A DNA stretch of 35,000 nt, taken from positions 1 to 35,000 of the forward strand of contig JAADHJ010000019.1 of the NCBI GenBank assembly GCA_013151915.1. The letters are read 5' to 3'. The stretch's first letter is position 1. The number at the start of each line of letters is the position of its first letter. The position numbers were made by a program, and so were the translations under genes. This stretch comes from Deltaproteobacteria bacterium. Lineage in GTDB: Bacteria > BMS3Abin14. Shown here piece after piece: positions 15,269 through 23,172 of the stretch. The notes under the pieces were generated by a model, which saw only the letters and a list, made by a program, of their open reading frames with translations, made no database searches and was not told the DNA's origin.

Positions 15269-17253
15269 GGTATGGGGGATTGACCGGTTCGTTTGTCCTG
15301 TCCGCACTGCCGCGTCGGGGCGGTGCCCGGAAGGAAAGCCTCCACAATACGACTGGAACAGGCGGGCCCCGCCAGGAGACCCGAAACCGGATCGACCTCC
15401 ACCAGATCGATTCCTTCGGGCACGGGAAATGGTGTCGGAGGCACATCCTCAAGGGCGTTTTCCATGAAATTAATCCAGATGGGAAGGGCCGCCCTGGCCC
15501 CTGTTTCTCCGTGTCCGAGATTCTTTGAATGATCAAATCCAACCCATGCTCCGGCAACGAGGCCCGGAACGTAGCCGAGAAACCATGCGTCATGGTAATC
15601 ATCGGTGGTCCCCGTCTTGCCGGCGGTGGGGCGTCCCATGACTCTGGTCCCCCTGCCGGTCCCGTATTGGTCGACCCCCTCAAGGAGATTGGTCATCTGG
15701 AAGGCTACCTGCGGGGAGAGGACGTCCGATAGATGGGAGGAGGCCTCCCAAAGGACGGCGCCTTCACGGTCCTTCACTCTCTTGACGAGATGAGGGCCTG
15801 CCAGTATCCCGTTGTTGTCGAAAACGCCGAAGGCGGAGACCATCTGAAGGAGAGAGACATCGAAGGTCCCCAGGGCCATGGACGGGTACGGCTTCAGGTC
15901 GGCTGAAATGCCCAGGCGGCGGGCTGTGTCGATGACGGGTTGATAACCGAGGCGGAGCAGCAGGTCAACTGATGCAGCGTTGAGGGACTCCTCAAGGGCC
16001 GTTCTCATGGTGACGGGGCCATGGTATCGGCCGGAATAGTTCCTGGGGCTCCAGGGTTCGGATTGGCCCTTGATCGCTATCTCCAAGGGACTGTCATTGA
16101 GTATTTCAGAGGGGGTAAAACCGGATGAAAGAGCAGCGGCATAAAGAACGGGTTTAAAAGAGGACCCGGGCTGCCTCTTTGCCTGCGTGGCCCGATTAAA
16201 CGGCGAGGTGGTAAAGTCCCTTCCTCCAACCATGGCCTTGATCTCCCCGGTGGAGGGGTCCAGGGCGACAAACGCTGCCTGAACGGGTTCCGCACTCTCG
16301 CCGGGATGACGCATTCCGTAGCTTTTTAAGCCGTTTTTTACCGCCTTATCCGCATCCTTCTGCATGTCGAGATTCAAGGTTGACTCGATGACAAGGCCGC
16401 CACGGTAGATAAGATTGGCGCTGATTCTGGACTCCAGGTTACGCCTGACCATCTCCGTGAAATAGGGGGCAGGGTCTTCCGGGGATGCTGACGGTCGGAT
16501 GGTAACGCCCTCCTTGATGGTCCGGCGGTAGGTCTCGTCGTTGATGTATCCCTCGTTTAGAAGCCTGAGCAGGACAACCCGCATTCGGGCAACGGCCTTT
16601 TCCGGATGATTCAGAGGGGAGTAGAGGGTAGGGGAGCGTGGAAGCCCCGCGATCATGGCGCACTCGGCGAGATCAAGTTCTCTGACGCCCTTGCCGAAAT
16701 AGGTTCTCGCGGCGGCCTCGACCCCGTAGGCTCCTTCGCCAAGGTAGATCTGATTCAGATACATGGTGAGAATTTCGTCCTTTGAATATCTGCGTTCAAT
16801 ATTTATGGCTAGAATGGCCTCTTTGAGTTTTCGGGTGATAGTTTTTTCAGGGGTCAGGAACAGTACCTTGGCAAGCTGCTGTGTCAGGGTACTGCCCCCT
16901 TCGGCCATGCGCAGGGTGGTTACATCCTTCCAGAGGGCACGGGCGATACCCTTCATATCGAGGCCGAAGTGCTGATAGAAGCGGGAATCCTCGACGGCGA
17001 TAATCGCCTCGATGAGATCTTTCGGTATCTCCCGGAGGGGCACGGGTATTCTGCGCTCGACAAACAGGGAAGAGATGGGTGTCCCATCGTCCGATAGGAT
17101 GGTCGTGACGGCGCTGGGTTCATAGGTCGCAAGGGCCTCCACCTGCGGGAGATTCTGGGTCAGCGCCAGAAGTGCCCCCAACAGGGCGCCGATCACCATG
17201 GCGGCGGCAATGGGAAGCGCCACCCAATGCCATTTGATGTGTCGTAACAGCAT
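15265..17253 (-). CDS. mrcA: Penicillin-binding protein 1A (bifunctional class A PBP)
   Basis: The 662-residue protein is anchored by one N-terminal helix (VALPIAAAMVIGALLGALLA, about 11-30). The GT51 transglycosylase domain has IIAVEDSRFYQHFGLD (catalytic Glu88), EGGSTLTQQLAK and RKLKEAILAINIER. The transpeptidase domain has the nucleophile motif SSFK (Ser364), SLN (423-425) and KTGTT (546-550). It polymerises and cross-links peptidoglycan at the inner membrane. The start is ATG 17253 behind AAAGG; a longer TTG frame from 17307 would put a charged 18-residue extension before the anchor. Its stop overlaps the FNR-type box of the next gene on the same strand, so the two genes are close but separately promoted. 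The protein is shorter than enterobacterial PBP1A, as usual outside gammaproteobacteria. Confidence 0.94.
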   Translation of the reverse strand: MLLRHIKWHWVALPIAAAMVIGALLGALLALTQNLPQVEALATYEPSAVTTILSDDGTPISSLFVERRIPVPLREIPKDLIEAIIAVEDSRFYQHFGLDMKGIARALWKDVTTLRMAEGGSTLTQQLAKVLFLTPEKTITRKLKEAILAINIERRYSKDEILTMYLNQIYLGEGAYGVEAAARTYFGKGVRELDLAECAMIAGLPRSPTLYSPLNHPEKAVARMRVVLLRLLNEGYINDETYRRTIKEGVTIRPSASPEDPAPYFTEMVRRNLESRISANLIYRGGLVIESTLNLDMQKDADKAVKNGLKSYGMRHPGESAEPVQAAFVALDPSTGEIKAMVGGRDFTTSPFNRATQAKRQPGSSFKPVLYAAALSSGFTPSEILNDSPLEIAIKGQSEPWSPRNYSGRYHGPVTMRTALEESLNAASVDLLLRLGYQPVIDTARRLGISADLKPYPSMALGTFDVSLLQMVSAFGVFDNNGILAGPHLVKRVKDREGAVLWEASSHLSDVLSPQVAFQMTNLLEGVDQYGTGRGTRVMGRPTAGKTGTTDDYHDAWFLGYVPGLVAGAWVGFDHSKNLGHGETGARAALPIWINFMENALEDVPPTPFPVPEGIDLVEVDPVSGLLAGPACSSRIVEAFLPGTAPTRQCGQDKRTGQSPIP

Positions 17254-17374
17254 AATGCGTACCTTTATCTTCAGCCTGTCATTGCGAGCCGATAATATGC
17301 GACGCAATCCCGAAGATCAACAGTTAACTCATCACGCGGAAAGCCTTATAGACTGTTCATAGAGGAGATGAGTG

Positions 17375-17398
17375 TGATAATATTACAGAACATTATCA
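17375..17398. promoter_or_regulatory. Short inverted repeat in the PBP/HD-protein divergent gap
   Basis: TGATAAT (17375-17381) and ATTATCA (17392-17398) are perfect inverted 7-mers, 10 bases apart, between two divergent genes. The pair could be an operator or contain a -10 element (TGTGATAAT is extended -10-like). There is no further support. Confidence 0.25.
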
Positions 17399-17458
17399 TT
17401 GTTGAAGCGTGAAGCACCAATGGCGCAGGACAGTGGTATATCATGGAGGGATCTGGAT

Positions 17459-18004
17459 ATGACGCGTGACGAGGCACAGGACCTGGTGTTCGAGAGGGTC
17501 AAGGAGCCCGGCCTGCGGAACCACATGTTGGCTACAGAAGCGGTAATGAAGGCGTTGGCCGCCCATTTCGGTGAGGATCCTGACGAATGGGGTCTGGCGG
17601 GGTTGGTTCACGATCTTGACTATACCGAGACGGTAAACGACTTTCCTCATCATGGGTACGTGACGTCCGATATCCTGCGGAAAAAAGGGATTTCCGAGGA
17701 GATTCTCCATGCCATTGTCGCCCATGCGGGGCATGTTGCGAGGGAAACCCTCCTTGACCGGGCCCTTTATGCCGCGGACCCTGTCACCGGGTTGATCGTC
17801 GCTTCGGCACTGATACGACCGGAGAAAAAACTTGAACCGGTAAAGCTCAAGAGTCTCCGAAAGCGATTCAAGGAAAAGCAGTTCGCCCGCGGGGCTGACA
17901 GGGAGCAGATCAGAGCCTGCGAGGAGATGGGATTGGACCTGGAGGAGTTTCTTGGACTAAGCCTGGACTCCATGAAAGGAATTGCGGGGCGGATCGGGCT
18001 TTGA
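17459..18004 (+). CDS. HD-domain (HDIG-type) phosphohydrolase family protein
   Basis: The 181-residue protein has the small HD fold: VFERVKEPGLRNHMLATEAVM with the first His, GLAGLVHDLDYTE with the HD pair, HHGYVTSDILRKKG and IVAHAGH with later metal ligands. Proteins of this type are predicted metal-dependent phosphohydrolases of unknown substrate and are widespread in anaerobes. ATG 17459 is chosen because GGAGGG lies eight bases upstream (17445-17450) and because family members begin with an MTRDEA-like sequence. The frame is open further upstream (TTG 17399, ATG 17420), but without a good ribosome site. The stop overlaps the next start (TGATG), so the HD protein and the carbonic anhydrase are translated together. 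Confidence 0.88.
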   Translation: MTRDEAQDLVFERVKEPGLRNHMLATEAVMKALAAHFGEDPDEWGLAGLVHDLDYTETVNDFPHHGYVTSDILRKKGISEEILHAIVAHAGHVARETLLDRALYAADPVTGLIVASALIRPEKKLEPVKLKSLRKRFKEKQFARGADREQIRACEEMGLDLEEFLGLSLDSMKGIAGRIGL

Positions 18005-18531
18005 TGACGAATATTTTTCCTTTCGACGGGACCATGCCTGTCCTTGGAAGCGCCGTATACGTCGCCCCCACAGCAGCCATTACCGGTGACGTCCATGTCG
18101 GTGACGATTCCAGTTTCTGGTTCCAGGTTGTTGCCCGGGGGGATGTAAATTTCATCCGGATAGGGAGCCGCACCAATATCCAGGACGGCTCCATTCTTCA
18201 CGTTACATCGGGAAAATACCCCCTGTTCATCGGGGCCGGGGTGACAATCGGGCATTCCGTCGTTGTTCATGGATGTGAAATAGGGGATGGCTGCCTGATC
18301 GGGATCGGCTCCCGCGTACTTGACGGTGCGGTAATTGAAACGGGTGCGATGGTCGGCGCCGGCGCTGTCGTTACGCCCGGGACCGTGATACCGGCTGACC
18401 ACCTTGCCCTTGGTGTTCCGGCGAAAGTTGTGCGTCACCTCCGTGATTATGAGAGAAAGATGATGGCCGGGACATCGGAGCGTTATGTTAAATTAAAGGA
18501 TAAATATATTTTGGATATCAATGGGTTATGA
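18004..18531 (+). CDS. Gamma-class carbonic anhydrase family protein (left-handed beta-helix)
   Basis: The 175-residue protein is built of hexapeptide repeats forming a left-handed beta-helix. ARGDVNFIRIGSRTNIQDGS and GAGVTIGHSVVVHGCEIGDG are the family signatures. The three zinc-ligand histidines are present (His66 in ILHV, His84 in IGHS, His89 in VVHG). Family members (Cam, CaiE/YrdA/PaaY) interconvert CO2 and bicarbonate, or are inactive relatives, so activity is not certain. ATG 18004 overlaps the HD-protein stop. PaaY-like members work with phenylacetate metabolism, but the paaK-like gene here is 12 kb away, so no link is claimed. The C-terminal YERKMMAGTSERYVKLKDKY helix is usual. Confidence 0.92.
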   Translation: MTNIFPFDGTMPVLGSAVYVAPTAAITGDVHVGDDSSFWFQVVARGDVNFIRIGSRTNIQDGSILHVTSGKYPLFIGAGVTIGHSVVVHGCEIGDGCLIGIGSRVLDGAVIETGAMVGAGAVVTPGTVIPADHLALGVPAKVVRHLRDYERKMMAGTSERYVKLKDKYILDINGL

Positions 18532-18601
18532 TAGAAACTTAAAGGTGTTTATATGGATATGCTCCAGTGTCTTTAGAGCAACTTTTTGGGGGAATTGACC
18601 C

Positions 18602-19063
18602 ATGGCCAAAATAATACCTCTCCAGAAAAGTGGAACGTTCAAGAGCCTGACCGACCATGAACTTGCGCTGTTTTCCCGGATTGTTTCCGAGGAGAAGCAC
18701 GAAGCGGGAGACGTTCTCGTGGACGAGAAGATGATGAGCGACAGGTTCTTTTTTATTGAAAAGGGCAAGGCCGTCATCACAGCCCCGAACCTGAAAGGCG
18801 GTGGGGAACTTATTCTTGGGGGGTGGGAAACGTTCGGTGAGTGGTCTCTCCTCGGGCCGGAGCATCTTTCCCCCGTGTCGGCCGTGGTAACCGAGCCGTC
18901 GAACATCCTCGTTGTCCGGAGAGACGATTTCGAACAGTTCTCCAAGGATCAACCGGCCACGGCCCTTAAGGTACAGCGGGATCTCCTGAAAAAGGTCTGG
19001 CGGTCCACCCAGCTGGTTTCCGTATTTTTGGGGCTTTCCGGAGTCGAGCCCGGTGGAGCGTAG
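18602..19063 (+). CDS. Stand-alone cyclic-nucleotide-binding (CRP-like) domain protein
   Basis: The 153-residue protein is a single CRP/PKA-type effector domain: LTDHELALFSRIVSEEKHEA, AGDVLVDEKMMSDRFFFIEKG, a phosphate-binding-cassette-like FGEWSLLGPEHLSPVSAVV (about 80-98), and ILVVRRDDFEQF. There is no helix-turn-helix, kinase or channel part. The cassette has GEWSLL in place of the usual GE(L/I)ALL, with no Arg at the usual position, so nucleotide binding is uncertain. It may act as a protein-protein adaptor. ATG 18602 lies behind GGGGGAA. It is convergent with the HEAT-repeat gene of the Agl/Glt-like operon, with 28 bases between them. Any functional link to that operon is speculative. 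Confidence 0.8.
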   Translation: MAKIIPLQKSGTFKSLTDHELALFSRIVSEEKHEAGDVLVDEKMMSDRFFFIEKGKAVITAPNLKGGGELILGGWETFGEWSLLGPEHLSPVSAVVTEPSNILVVRRDDFEQFSKDQPATALKVQRDLLKKVWRSTQLVSVFLGLSGVEPGGA

Positions 19064-19071
19064 AGGAATCA

Positions 19072-19085
19072 GTCCAGAGTCCAGA
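19072..19085 (-). repeat. Two tandem heptamers (TCTGGAC on the minus strand)
   Basis: GTCCAGA-GTCCAGA lies in the 28-base gap between two convergent genes. The same heptamer is tandem at 31977-31997, with variants at 32937-32950. Confidence 0.55.
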
Positions 19086-19091
19086 CCCTTC

Positions 19092-20081
19092 CTACTTAAG
19101 CATACGATACCTGTCACCGATCTTCTCAAGTACGATCCCCCGTTTACCGAGGATCTGATGGGCCAGTTCTCTTACCACCGTGCTGTCGTCGTCTAGGAGG
19201 TCGGCAATGGCCGATATGTCCGAATCCACGGCGTTTGATGAGATTGCATTGAGGCTGATGTAGCGAACCCGTTTATCCGGATCTCCGAGGCTGTTCAGAA
19301 ATGCCTGCTTGGCATCCCGGTTGATACCCAGTTTTGACAGGGCTTCTCCACATCGAAAGCGAACGAGGTCGGAGGAATCGAAGAGGAGGCCGTTTATGAG
19401 GTTTTCGCGCGCGGCGGGTTCTCCCAGTTGACCCAGGGAGGTGGCGGCAAGGGAACGGACAACGGGGTCTTCATCTGATTCAAGCACTTTCATGAGGGGG
19501 TGTAGAGCCCCCACCGATCCAAGATTTCCAAGAGCCTGTGCGGCTGTTCCCCTCGTGAGAGAGTTGTGTGGTCTTTCCAGGTACCGCATGATGAATGCGG
19601 CTGATGATGGGTCGCCTATCCGGCCTATGCTGCGGATACATCGGGCGAGCAGGGAGATGTTTTCCGTCGACACGGCGGCGCCTATGAGAAACGAGACGGA
19701 TGACTGTTGGCCCAGGTCCCCAATGGCCCCGGCAGCCGCGATTTTAACCCCTGTATTCGGGTCAATGACAAGAATTCTTTCAAGAACAGGAAGAGCCTTT
19801 CGGTCACCCCTTGACCAGATGGCTCCTATAGCATGGCGCCTGATCTTGGGAACAGGGTCATTCTCGGCCATTTTCAGAAGGATTGGAAGGGAGGTAAGTT
19901 CCCTGTACGGTTTTATCGCCTGGATAGCGGCGAGGCGAACGGATTGATCTCCCGAACGCAGGTCGTCCAGAAGCGTCTTTGGGAAAACCCCATCCGCTGC
20001 CATGGAACCGCTTGGCAGGAGAACTGTAAAAACGGCGAGAAGGAGGGCCAAAGCGAAGAATGTTTGATTTCCACGGGTCAT
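19092..20081 (-). CDS. Secreted HEAT-repeat protein, last gene of the Agl/Glt-like operon
   Basis: The 329-residue protein has a signal peptide (FFALALLLAVFTVLLPSGSM, cleavage near AADG). About eight HEAT/PBS-lyase-type helical repeats follow, for example LLDDLRSGDQSVRLAAIQAI, LLKMAENDPVPKIRRHAIGA and LGDPDKRVRYISLNAIS. No catalytic motif is visible; such solenoids are protein-binding scaffolds. Export puts it in the periplasm, where it could dock on the TonB-like or TPR partners encoded upstream. ATG 20081 follows the AgmX/PglI-type gene by eight bases, which supports one transcript. I do not know a counterpart in the Myxococcus Agl/Glt set. Confidence 0.82.
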   Translation of the reverse strand: MTRGNQTFFALALLLAVFTVLLPSGSMAADGVFPKTLLDDLRSGDQSVRLAAIQAIKPYRELTSLPILLKMAENDPVPKIRRHAIGAIWSRGDRKALPVLERILVIDPNTGVKIAAAGAIGDLGQQSSVSFLIGAAVSTENISLLARCIRSIGRIGDPSSAAFIMRYLERPHNSLTRGTAAQALGNLGSVGALHPLMKVLESDEDPVVRSLAATSLGQLGEPAARENLINGLLFDSSDLVRFRCGEALSKLGINRDAKQAFLNSLGDPDKRVRYISLNAISSNAVDSDISAIADLLDDDSTVVRELAHQILGKRGIVLEKIGDRYRMLK

Positions 20082-20089
20082 CAGGCCGC

Positions 20090-21511
20090 CTACATGCTGG
20101 GGAAGAAGACCAGGGGGTAGCTCACGGTGACAGTCCCCTCAGGAATTTTGGGAAATTTCCAGCCCAGGACCATGCGGACAAGGGATTCCTCCAGAGGCGG
20201 CCATTTCATCTCGGATTCCTGAACCGTGCATTTTATTACATCGCCCTCCGGCGAGATGGAAAAAGCCAGGACGATCTTGCCCCTGAGGGCCGGGTTCTTT
20301 CGCAGTTCCCTGTTATAGGCGTACCGGATGGCGCCGGTATGGGAGGCAACGACCCGTGAGATTACTCGGGAGGAGCGTTCGTCCCTCGTCTCGGGGCGAA
20401 TCACCTCCGTTTTTTCGGCGGGTCCCGGGGCGGCCGTACCACCACCGATGTCAGAAACCTGTATCCGGCCGCCTATACCCTCCCCGGCGATCTTCCCGTC
20501 GATGGTTATCAGGCCGCTCCCCGTATCCTCCCGGTTCCCGGTTCCCGATCCGCCGCCGGCCCCTGTTCCGGGTACGGTTATACCACGAACCTCGGAGAGA
20601 ACCCTGTCGAGGTCGCGTTCCATTTTCTCGTTTAACTGCAGAGCCGTCACGCCTTTTTCCCCTGCCGTTCTTCCGGCGTTGCCTCGGCCGGTGAGGACCC
20701 CCAGGACACCGATTCCTGAAACGTGTCGGCGGGTTGTCTCAACTCCGCCGCCGGGGGCAGGAACCTTGGAGGGACCCGGCAGGACCGCCGATTCACGGGT
20801 TTCGGCGAGGGGCGTTTCCTTTCCCGTCTTTACCGCTCCACCCGTCTCCGGACCCTTTGGAGCCGATTCCTTTTCGGATGGCCTGATGACGCGGGGGATT
20901 GGTGGAGGAGCGGACGGTTCCAGGATGAGCCTTGAGATGCGCCTGGGAAGCTGCTGGAGGGTCCTTATCTCCGGGATAGGGTAATCACGAAGGCCGCGAA
21001 CGGAAAGGACCTCCAGGGCGAATACGAGGAGTAGAATGGCGGTGAAAACGATATCCGAGGGATCGGGAAACCCGAAACGCAGGCGGAAGGGAACGGTTCC
21101 GCACGGGGTGGCCGGGGATACTGTCTGAACCGGGAGCACCTCGCCAAAGGCCATGCGGAACGTAGTGTCCCCGATGGAGAATTCCGCGGACGTATCGTTG
21201 TCAAGGGGCATTACGTACCCGGAAGAGGTCTTATGGGCGAGTCCCCAGTGGACCATCTGGTCAAGGCTGAGGGCCGATCCACCCTTCCGGAAGCTGCCGT
21301 GAGACCCGGTGGGCAGCTTCAGGATGTACCCCCTGAAGCCCTTTTTGAGGATCGTCAGCCTTCCGTGTTCGCTGTGAGGATCGGGGATATCGCATTTCCA
21401 GTCCTTTCCGATGGACAGAGAACGGCCTTTGATGACCGATCTGCCCAGCAGTTGTCCTCCCCTGAAAAGGGATATTTCGGGTCTGAGCTTTTTCACGCCG
21501 GGATTTTCCAT
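20090..21511 (-). CDS. FHA-like/transmembrane/AgmX-PglI C-terminal (TonB-like) protein, GltG-type
   Basis: The 473-residue protein has three parts. First, a cytoplasmic FHA-like domain (about 10-130): LSIGKDWKCDI, HSEHGRLTIL and GSHGSFRKGG resemble the GR, S-H and NGT points of FHA in weakened form. Second, one membrane helix, DIVFTAILLLVFALEVLSV (about 153-171), with a Pro/Gly/Thr-rich periplasmic linker. Third, a TonB-like domain at about 385-470: IRYAYNRELRKNPALRGKIV, SPEGDVIKCTVQES and RMVLGWKFPKIPEGTV are typical of the AgmX/PglI C-terminal family. This architecture is that of GltG/PglI, which spans the envelope in Myxococcus gliding. ATG 21511 overlaps the ExbD stop (TGATG); a GTG at 21514 is also possible. 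It should carry motion or energy from the ExbB/D motor toward the outer membrane. Confidence 0.85.
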   Translation of the reverse strand: MENPGVKKLRPEISLFRGGQLLGRSVIKGRSLSIGKDWKCDIPDPHSEHGRLTILKKGFRGYILKLPTGSHGSFRKGGSALSLDQMVHWGLAHKTSSGYVMPLDNDTSAEFSIGDTTFRMAFGEVLPVQTVSPATPCGTVPFRLRFGFPDPSDIVFTAILLLVFALEVLSVRGLRDYPIPEIRTLQQLPRRISRLILEPSAPPPIPRVIRPSEKESAPKGPETGGAVKTGKETPLAETRESAVLPGPSKVPAPGGGVETTRRHVSGIGVLGVLTGRGNAGRTAGEKGVTALQLNEKMERDLDRVLSEVRGITVPGTGAGGGSGTGNREDTGSGLITIDGKIAGEGIGGRIQVSDIGGGTAAPGPAEKTEVIRPETRDERSSRVISRVVASHTGAIRYAYNRELRKNPALRGKIVLAFSISPEGDVIKCTVQESEMKWPPLEESLVRMVLGWKFPKIPEGTVTVSYPLVFFPSM

Positions 21512-22011
21512 CACTCCTTGGTGAAAACCGCGAGTGACTGGTTTATGAAACCGGCCTGGCCGCTGGTGTAGAGAATCTTTTTCAATAGTCTGAACGGGAT
21601 CTCCCTGTCGCCCTCCAGGACCATCCTTCCGGTGAACTTCACGTCCGGGTTTGCGGATGAGATTTCCTCGTATTGCCTGACCCTTTTGGAAAGGTAGTCG
21701 TAAAGCTCGGGTATCATCAGAGAATCGGAACTTTCGACCTTTCCCAGGTCAAGGGGGAGAGGAGTCCCGTTAACCACAATAACCTCCTTGGACAGCTCGA
21801 TGATAAGCCCCGGGACAGGCTGGGATTGAGTTGTGGAGTCGGGGAGGTGCAGGTCGGCGGGAATAGTCAGGATGACGCCTTCGGCCGAATAGGACTTCAG
21901 GAGGAAGATGATCAGGATGGTAAACATGTCCAGCATGGAGGTTATGTTCAAAACGACCAGGCTTGGGCTTTTTCTTCTGATACCGCGGCGCTTTGTGGGA
22001 GCGTAAGCCAT
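21511..22011 (-). CDS. ExbD/TolR-family motor protein with the proton-path Asp
   Basis: The 166-residue protein has a basic cytoplasmic N-terminus (MAYAPTKRRGIRRK), one membrane helix and a periplasmic domain. The helix LNITSMLDMFTILIIFLLKS (about 21-40) carries Asp28, the residue that takes part in proton flow in ExbD, TolR and MotB and in Myxococcus AglQ. The periplasmic part includes VILTIPADLHLPDST and the usual VVNGTPL turn. Its partners are the ExbB-like and second ExbD-like proteins directly upstream. It starts two bases after the other exbD gene's stop and overlaps the GltG-type gene. The C-terminus (SGQAGFINQSLAVFTKE) resembles the end of TolR-type domains. Confidence 0.9.
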   Translation of the reverse strand: MAYAPTKRRGIRRKSPSLVVLNITSMLDMFTILIIFLLKSYSAEGVILTIPADLHLPDSTTQSQPVPGLIIELSKEVIVVNGTPLPLDLGKVESSDSLMIPELYDYLSKRVRQYEEISSANPDVKFTGRMVLEGDREIPFRLLKKILYTSGQAGFINQSLAVFTKE

Positions 22012-22013
22012 GC

Positions 22014-22502
22014 TCAGCGGACCTCCACAACCCTGTCGGCGAGGGAGATATCCGGGAAAAGCTCCTTTCCCTCATGTTCCCTTACCGTGTCCATCACCTG
22101 AATAATGGTCTGGTAGAGAATGGAACCATCCAGGAGGAGGACGATATCCCGTTTGCCGGGGAATTCCGACTTCAGTTCGGCCAGAGACGCGCCGAGGCCG
22201 GACAGGTCCAGACCATCGTCAACCACGTCACGGAACAGTGTCAAGCTGCCTTTTCTCAGGGTCAGTTCCGTTGGGGAGATGGAGATTGCGAGGGTGAAAT
22301 CGGTCGTTGCACCGGTGTCTCCGGGCTGTTGCATCGACTCCTCGGTGGTTGGCAGATAGAGATTAACGATGCCGACCTGCTGGAATATGGCCGTGAGAAG
22401 GAGCATGGGGATAAGGGCGACGAAGAGGCTGAGCAAAGGGGCCAGATTCAGATCCACAATATAGTGGGTTCTCTTTCGCCGGTGGGTCGGTCGGAAGGCC
22501 AT
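22014..22502 (-). CDS. ExbD/TolR-family protein lacking the membrane Asp
   Basis: The 162-residue protein has the same layout as its neighbour: a basic start (RPTHRRKRTHYIVDLNLAPL), one helix and a periplasmic domain ending DISLADRVVEVR. Aligning Asn19 with Asn22 of the other ExbD puts Ser25 (codon AGC) where that protein has Asp28, so the helix has no acidic residue (LLSLFVALIPMLLLTAIF). It probably cannot take part in proton transfer itself and may be a structural half of an unequal ExbD pair. The gene abuts the ExbB-like gene exactly (TAA then ATG) and precedes the Asp-bearing ExbD gene by two bases. Confidence 0.88.
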   Translation of the reverse strand: MAFRPTHRRKRTHYIVDLNLAPLLSLFVALIPMLLLTAIFQQVGIVNLYLPTTEESMQQPGDTGATTDFTLAISISPTELTLRKGSLTLFRDVVDDGLDLSGLGASLAELKSEFPGKRDIVLLLDGSILYQTIIQVMDTVREHEGKELFPDISLADRVVEVR

Positions 22503-23132
22503 TTACCTACGGTTCCCTTCGGATGAAGACAGGATGTTGACCATTCTTACCGCCACCCGGTCCACCTGCTCGGTAAGACGGTTCGCCTTGGACTGGAGAA
22601 AAGCGTAGAAAAAGAGGCAGGGGATGGCCACTACCAGGCCGAAAGCGGTGGTGTTCAACGCGATTGCGATCCCTTTCGCAAGTACGGCGCCCTTCTGGGA
22701 AGCCTCCGCCCCGGCCACGGCGTTAAAGGAATGCATCAGGCCGATGATTGTCCCGAGAAGCCCCAAGAGGGTTGCGACATTGGCCGCCATCGCGAGATAG
22801 TGAACCCTCTTTTCGATGAGAGGAAGGACCTCCATCGCCGATTCGTCGACGGCGTTCTGAACCTCTCTCGTGGAGAGCCCCGCGCTTTTTAAGGCGGCAT
22901 TCACAACTTTGGGGATGGGGGTTCGATCACACAGGTTCAACGCTCCATCGATGTCCCCCTTGTCCGTGAATTCAACGATTTTTCCGAAAAAGGCCTCATC
23001 GTCGATGCCGTAACGGATGGCGAGAAAGTATATCCTCTCGATGATAATGGCGGCTGCGAAGATCGAGACGGCCAGGATCGGGTACATGAAGGGCCCTCCA
23101 TCCCTGAATGCCTGGGCGATAAGTGTTATCAT
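22503..23132 (-). CDS. MotA/TolQ/ExbB-family proton channel protein (AglR-like)
   Basis: The 209-residue protein has three predicted membrane helices. The first is MYPILAVSIFAAAIIIERIY (about 16-35). The second lies in YLAMAANVATLLGLLGTIIG (about 110-130). The third lies in IAIALNTTAFGLVVAIPCLF (about 153-172). The LLGLLGTIIGLMHSF and ALNTTAFGLVVAIP stretches are the ExbB/TolQ signature, including the Thr residues lining the proton path. A cytoplasmic loop (FTDKGDIDGALNLCDRT) joins helices 1 and 2. With the two ExbD proteins it would form a proton-motive-force motor for the GltG-type protein. The start is ATG 23132, behind GAGGGAAAG. The 180 bases upstream contain a repeat copy, so this gene may need its own promoter or read-through. 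Confidence 0.93.
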   Translation of the reverse strand: MITLIAQAFRDGGPFMYPILAVSIFAAAIIIERIYFLAIRYGIDDEAFFGKIVEFTDKGDIDGALNLCDRTPIPKVVNAALKSAGLSTREVQNAVDESAMEVLPLIEKRVHYLAMAANVATLLGLLGTIIGLMHSFNAVAGAEASQKGAVLAKGIAIALNTTAFGLVVAIPCLFFYAFLQSKANRLTEQVDRVAVRMVNILSSSEGNRR

Positions 23133-23172
23133 CTTCTTTCCCTCCTAATGCGTTTTCGCGCCGAAAAACAAT

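Noticed and set aside
15195-15683. Long N-terminal extension of the hemerythrin/PAS protein
   Set aside because: The frame is open, but this part overlaps the PBP gene, has low-complexity Pro/Arg-rich sequence, and lies upstream of the likely promoter. The start at 15194 fits the DUF1858 opening.
20090-23132. Ordinary TonB-ExbB-ExbD iron-uptake system
   Set aside because: There is no TonB-dependent receptor; the TonB-like protein has an FHA-like cytoplasmic domain and an AgmX/PglI C-terminus, there are two different ExbD proteins, and large TPR lipoprotein genes follow in the same block.
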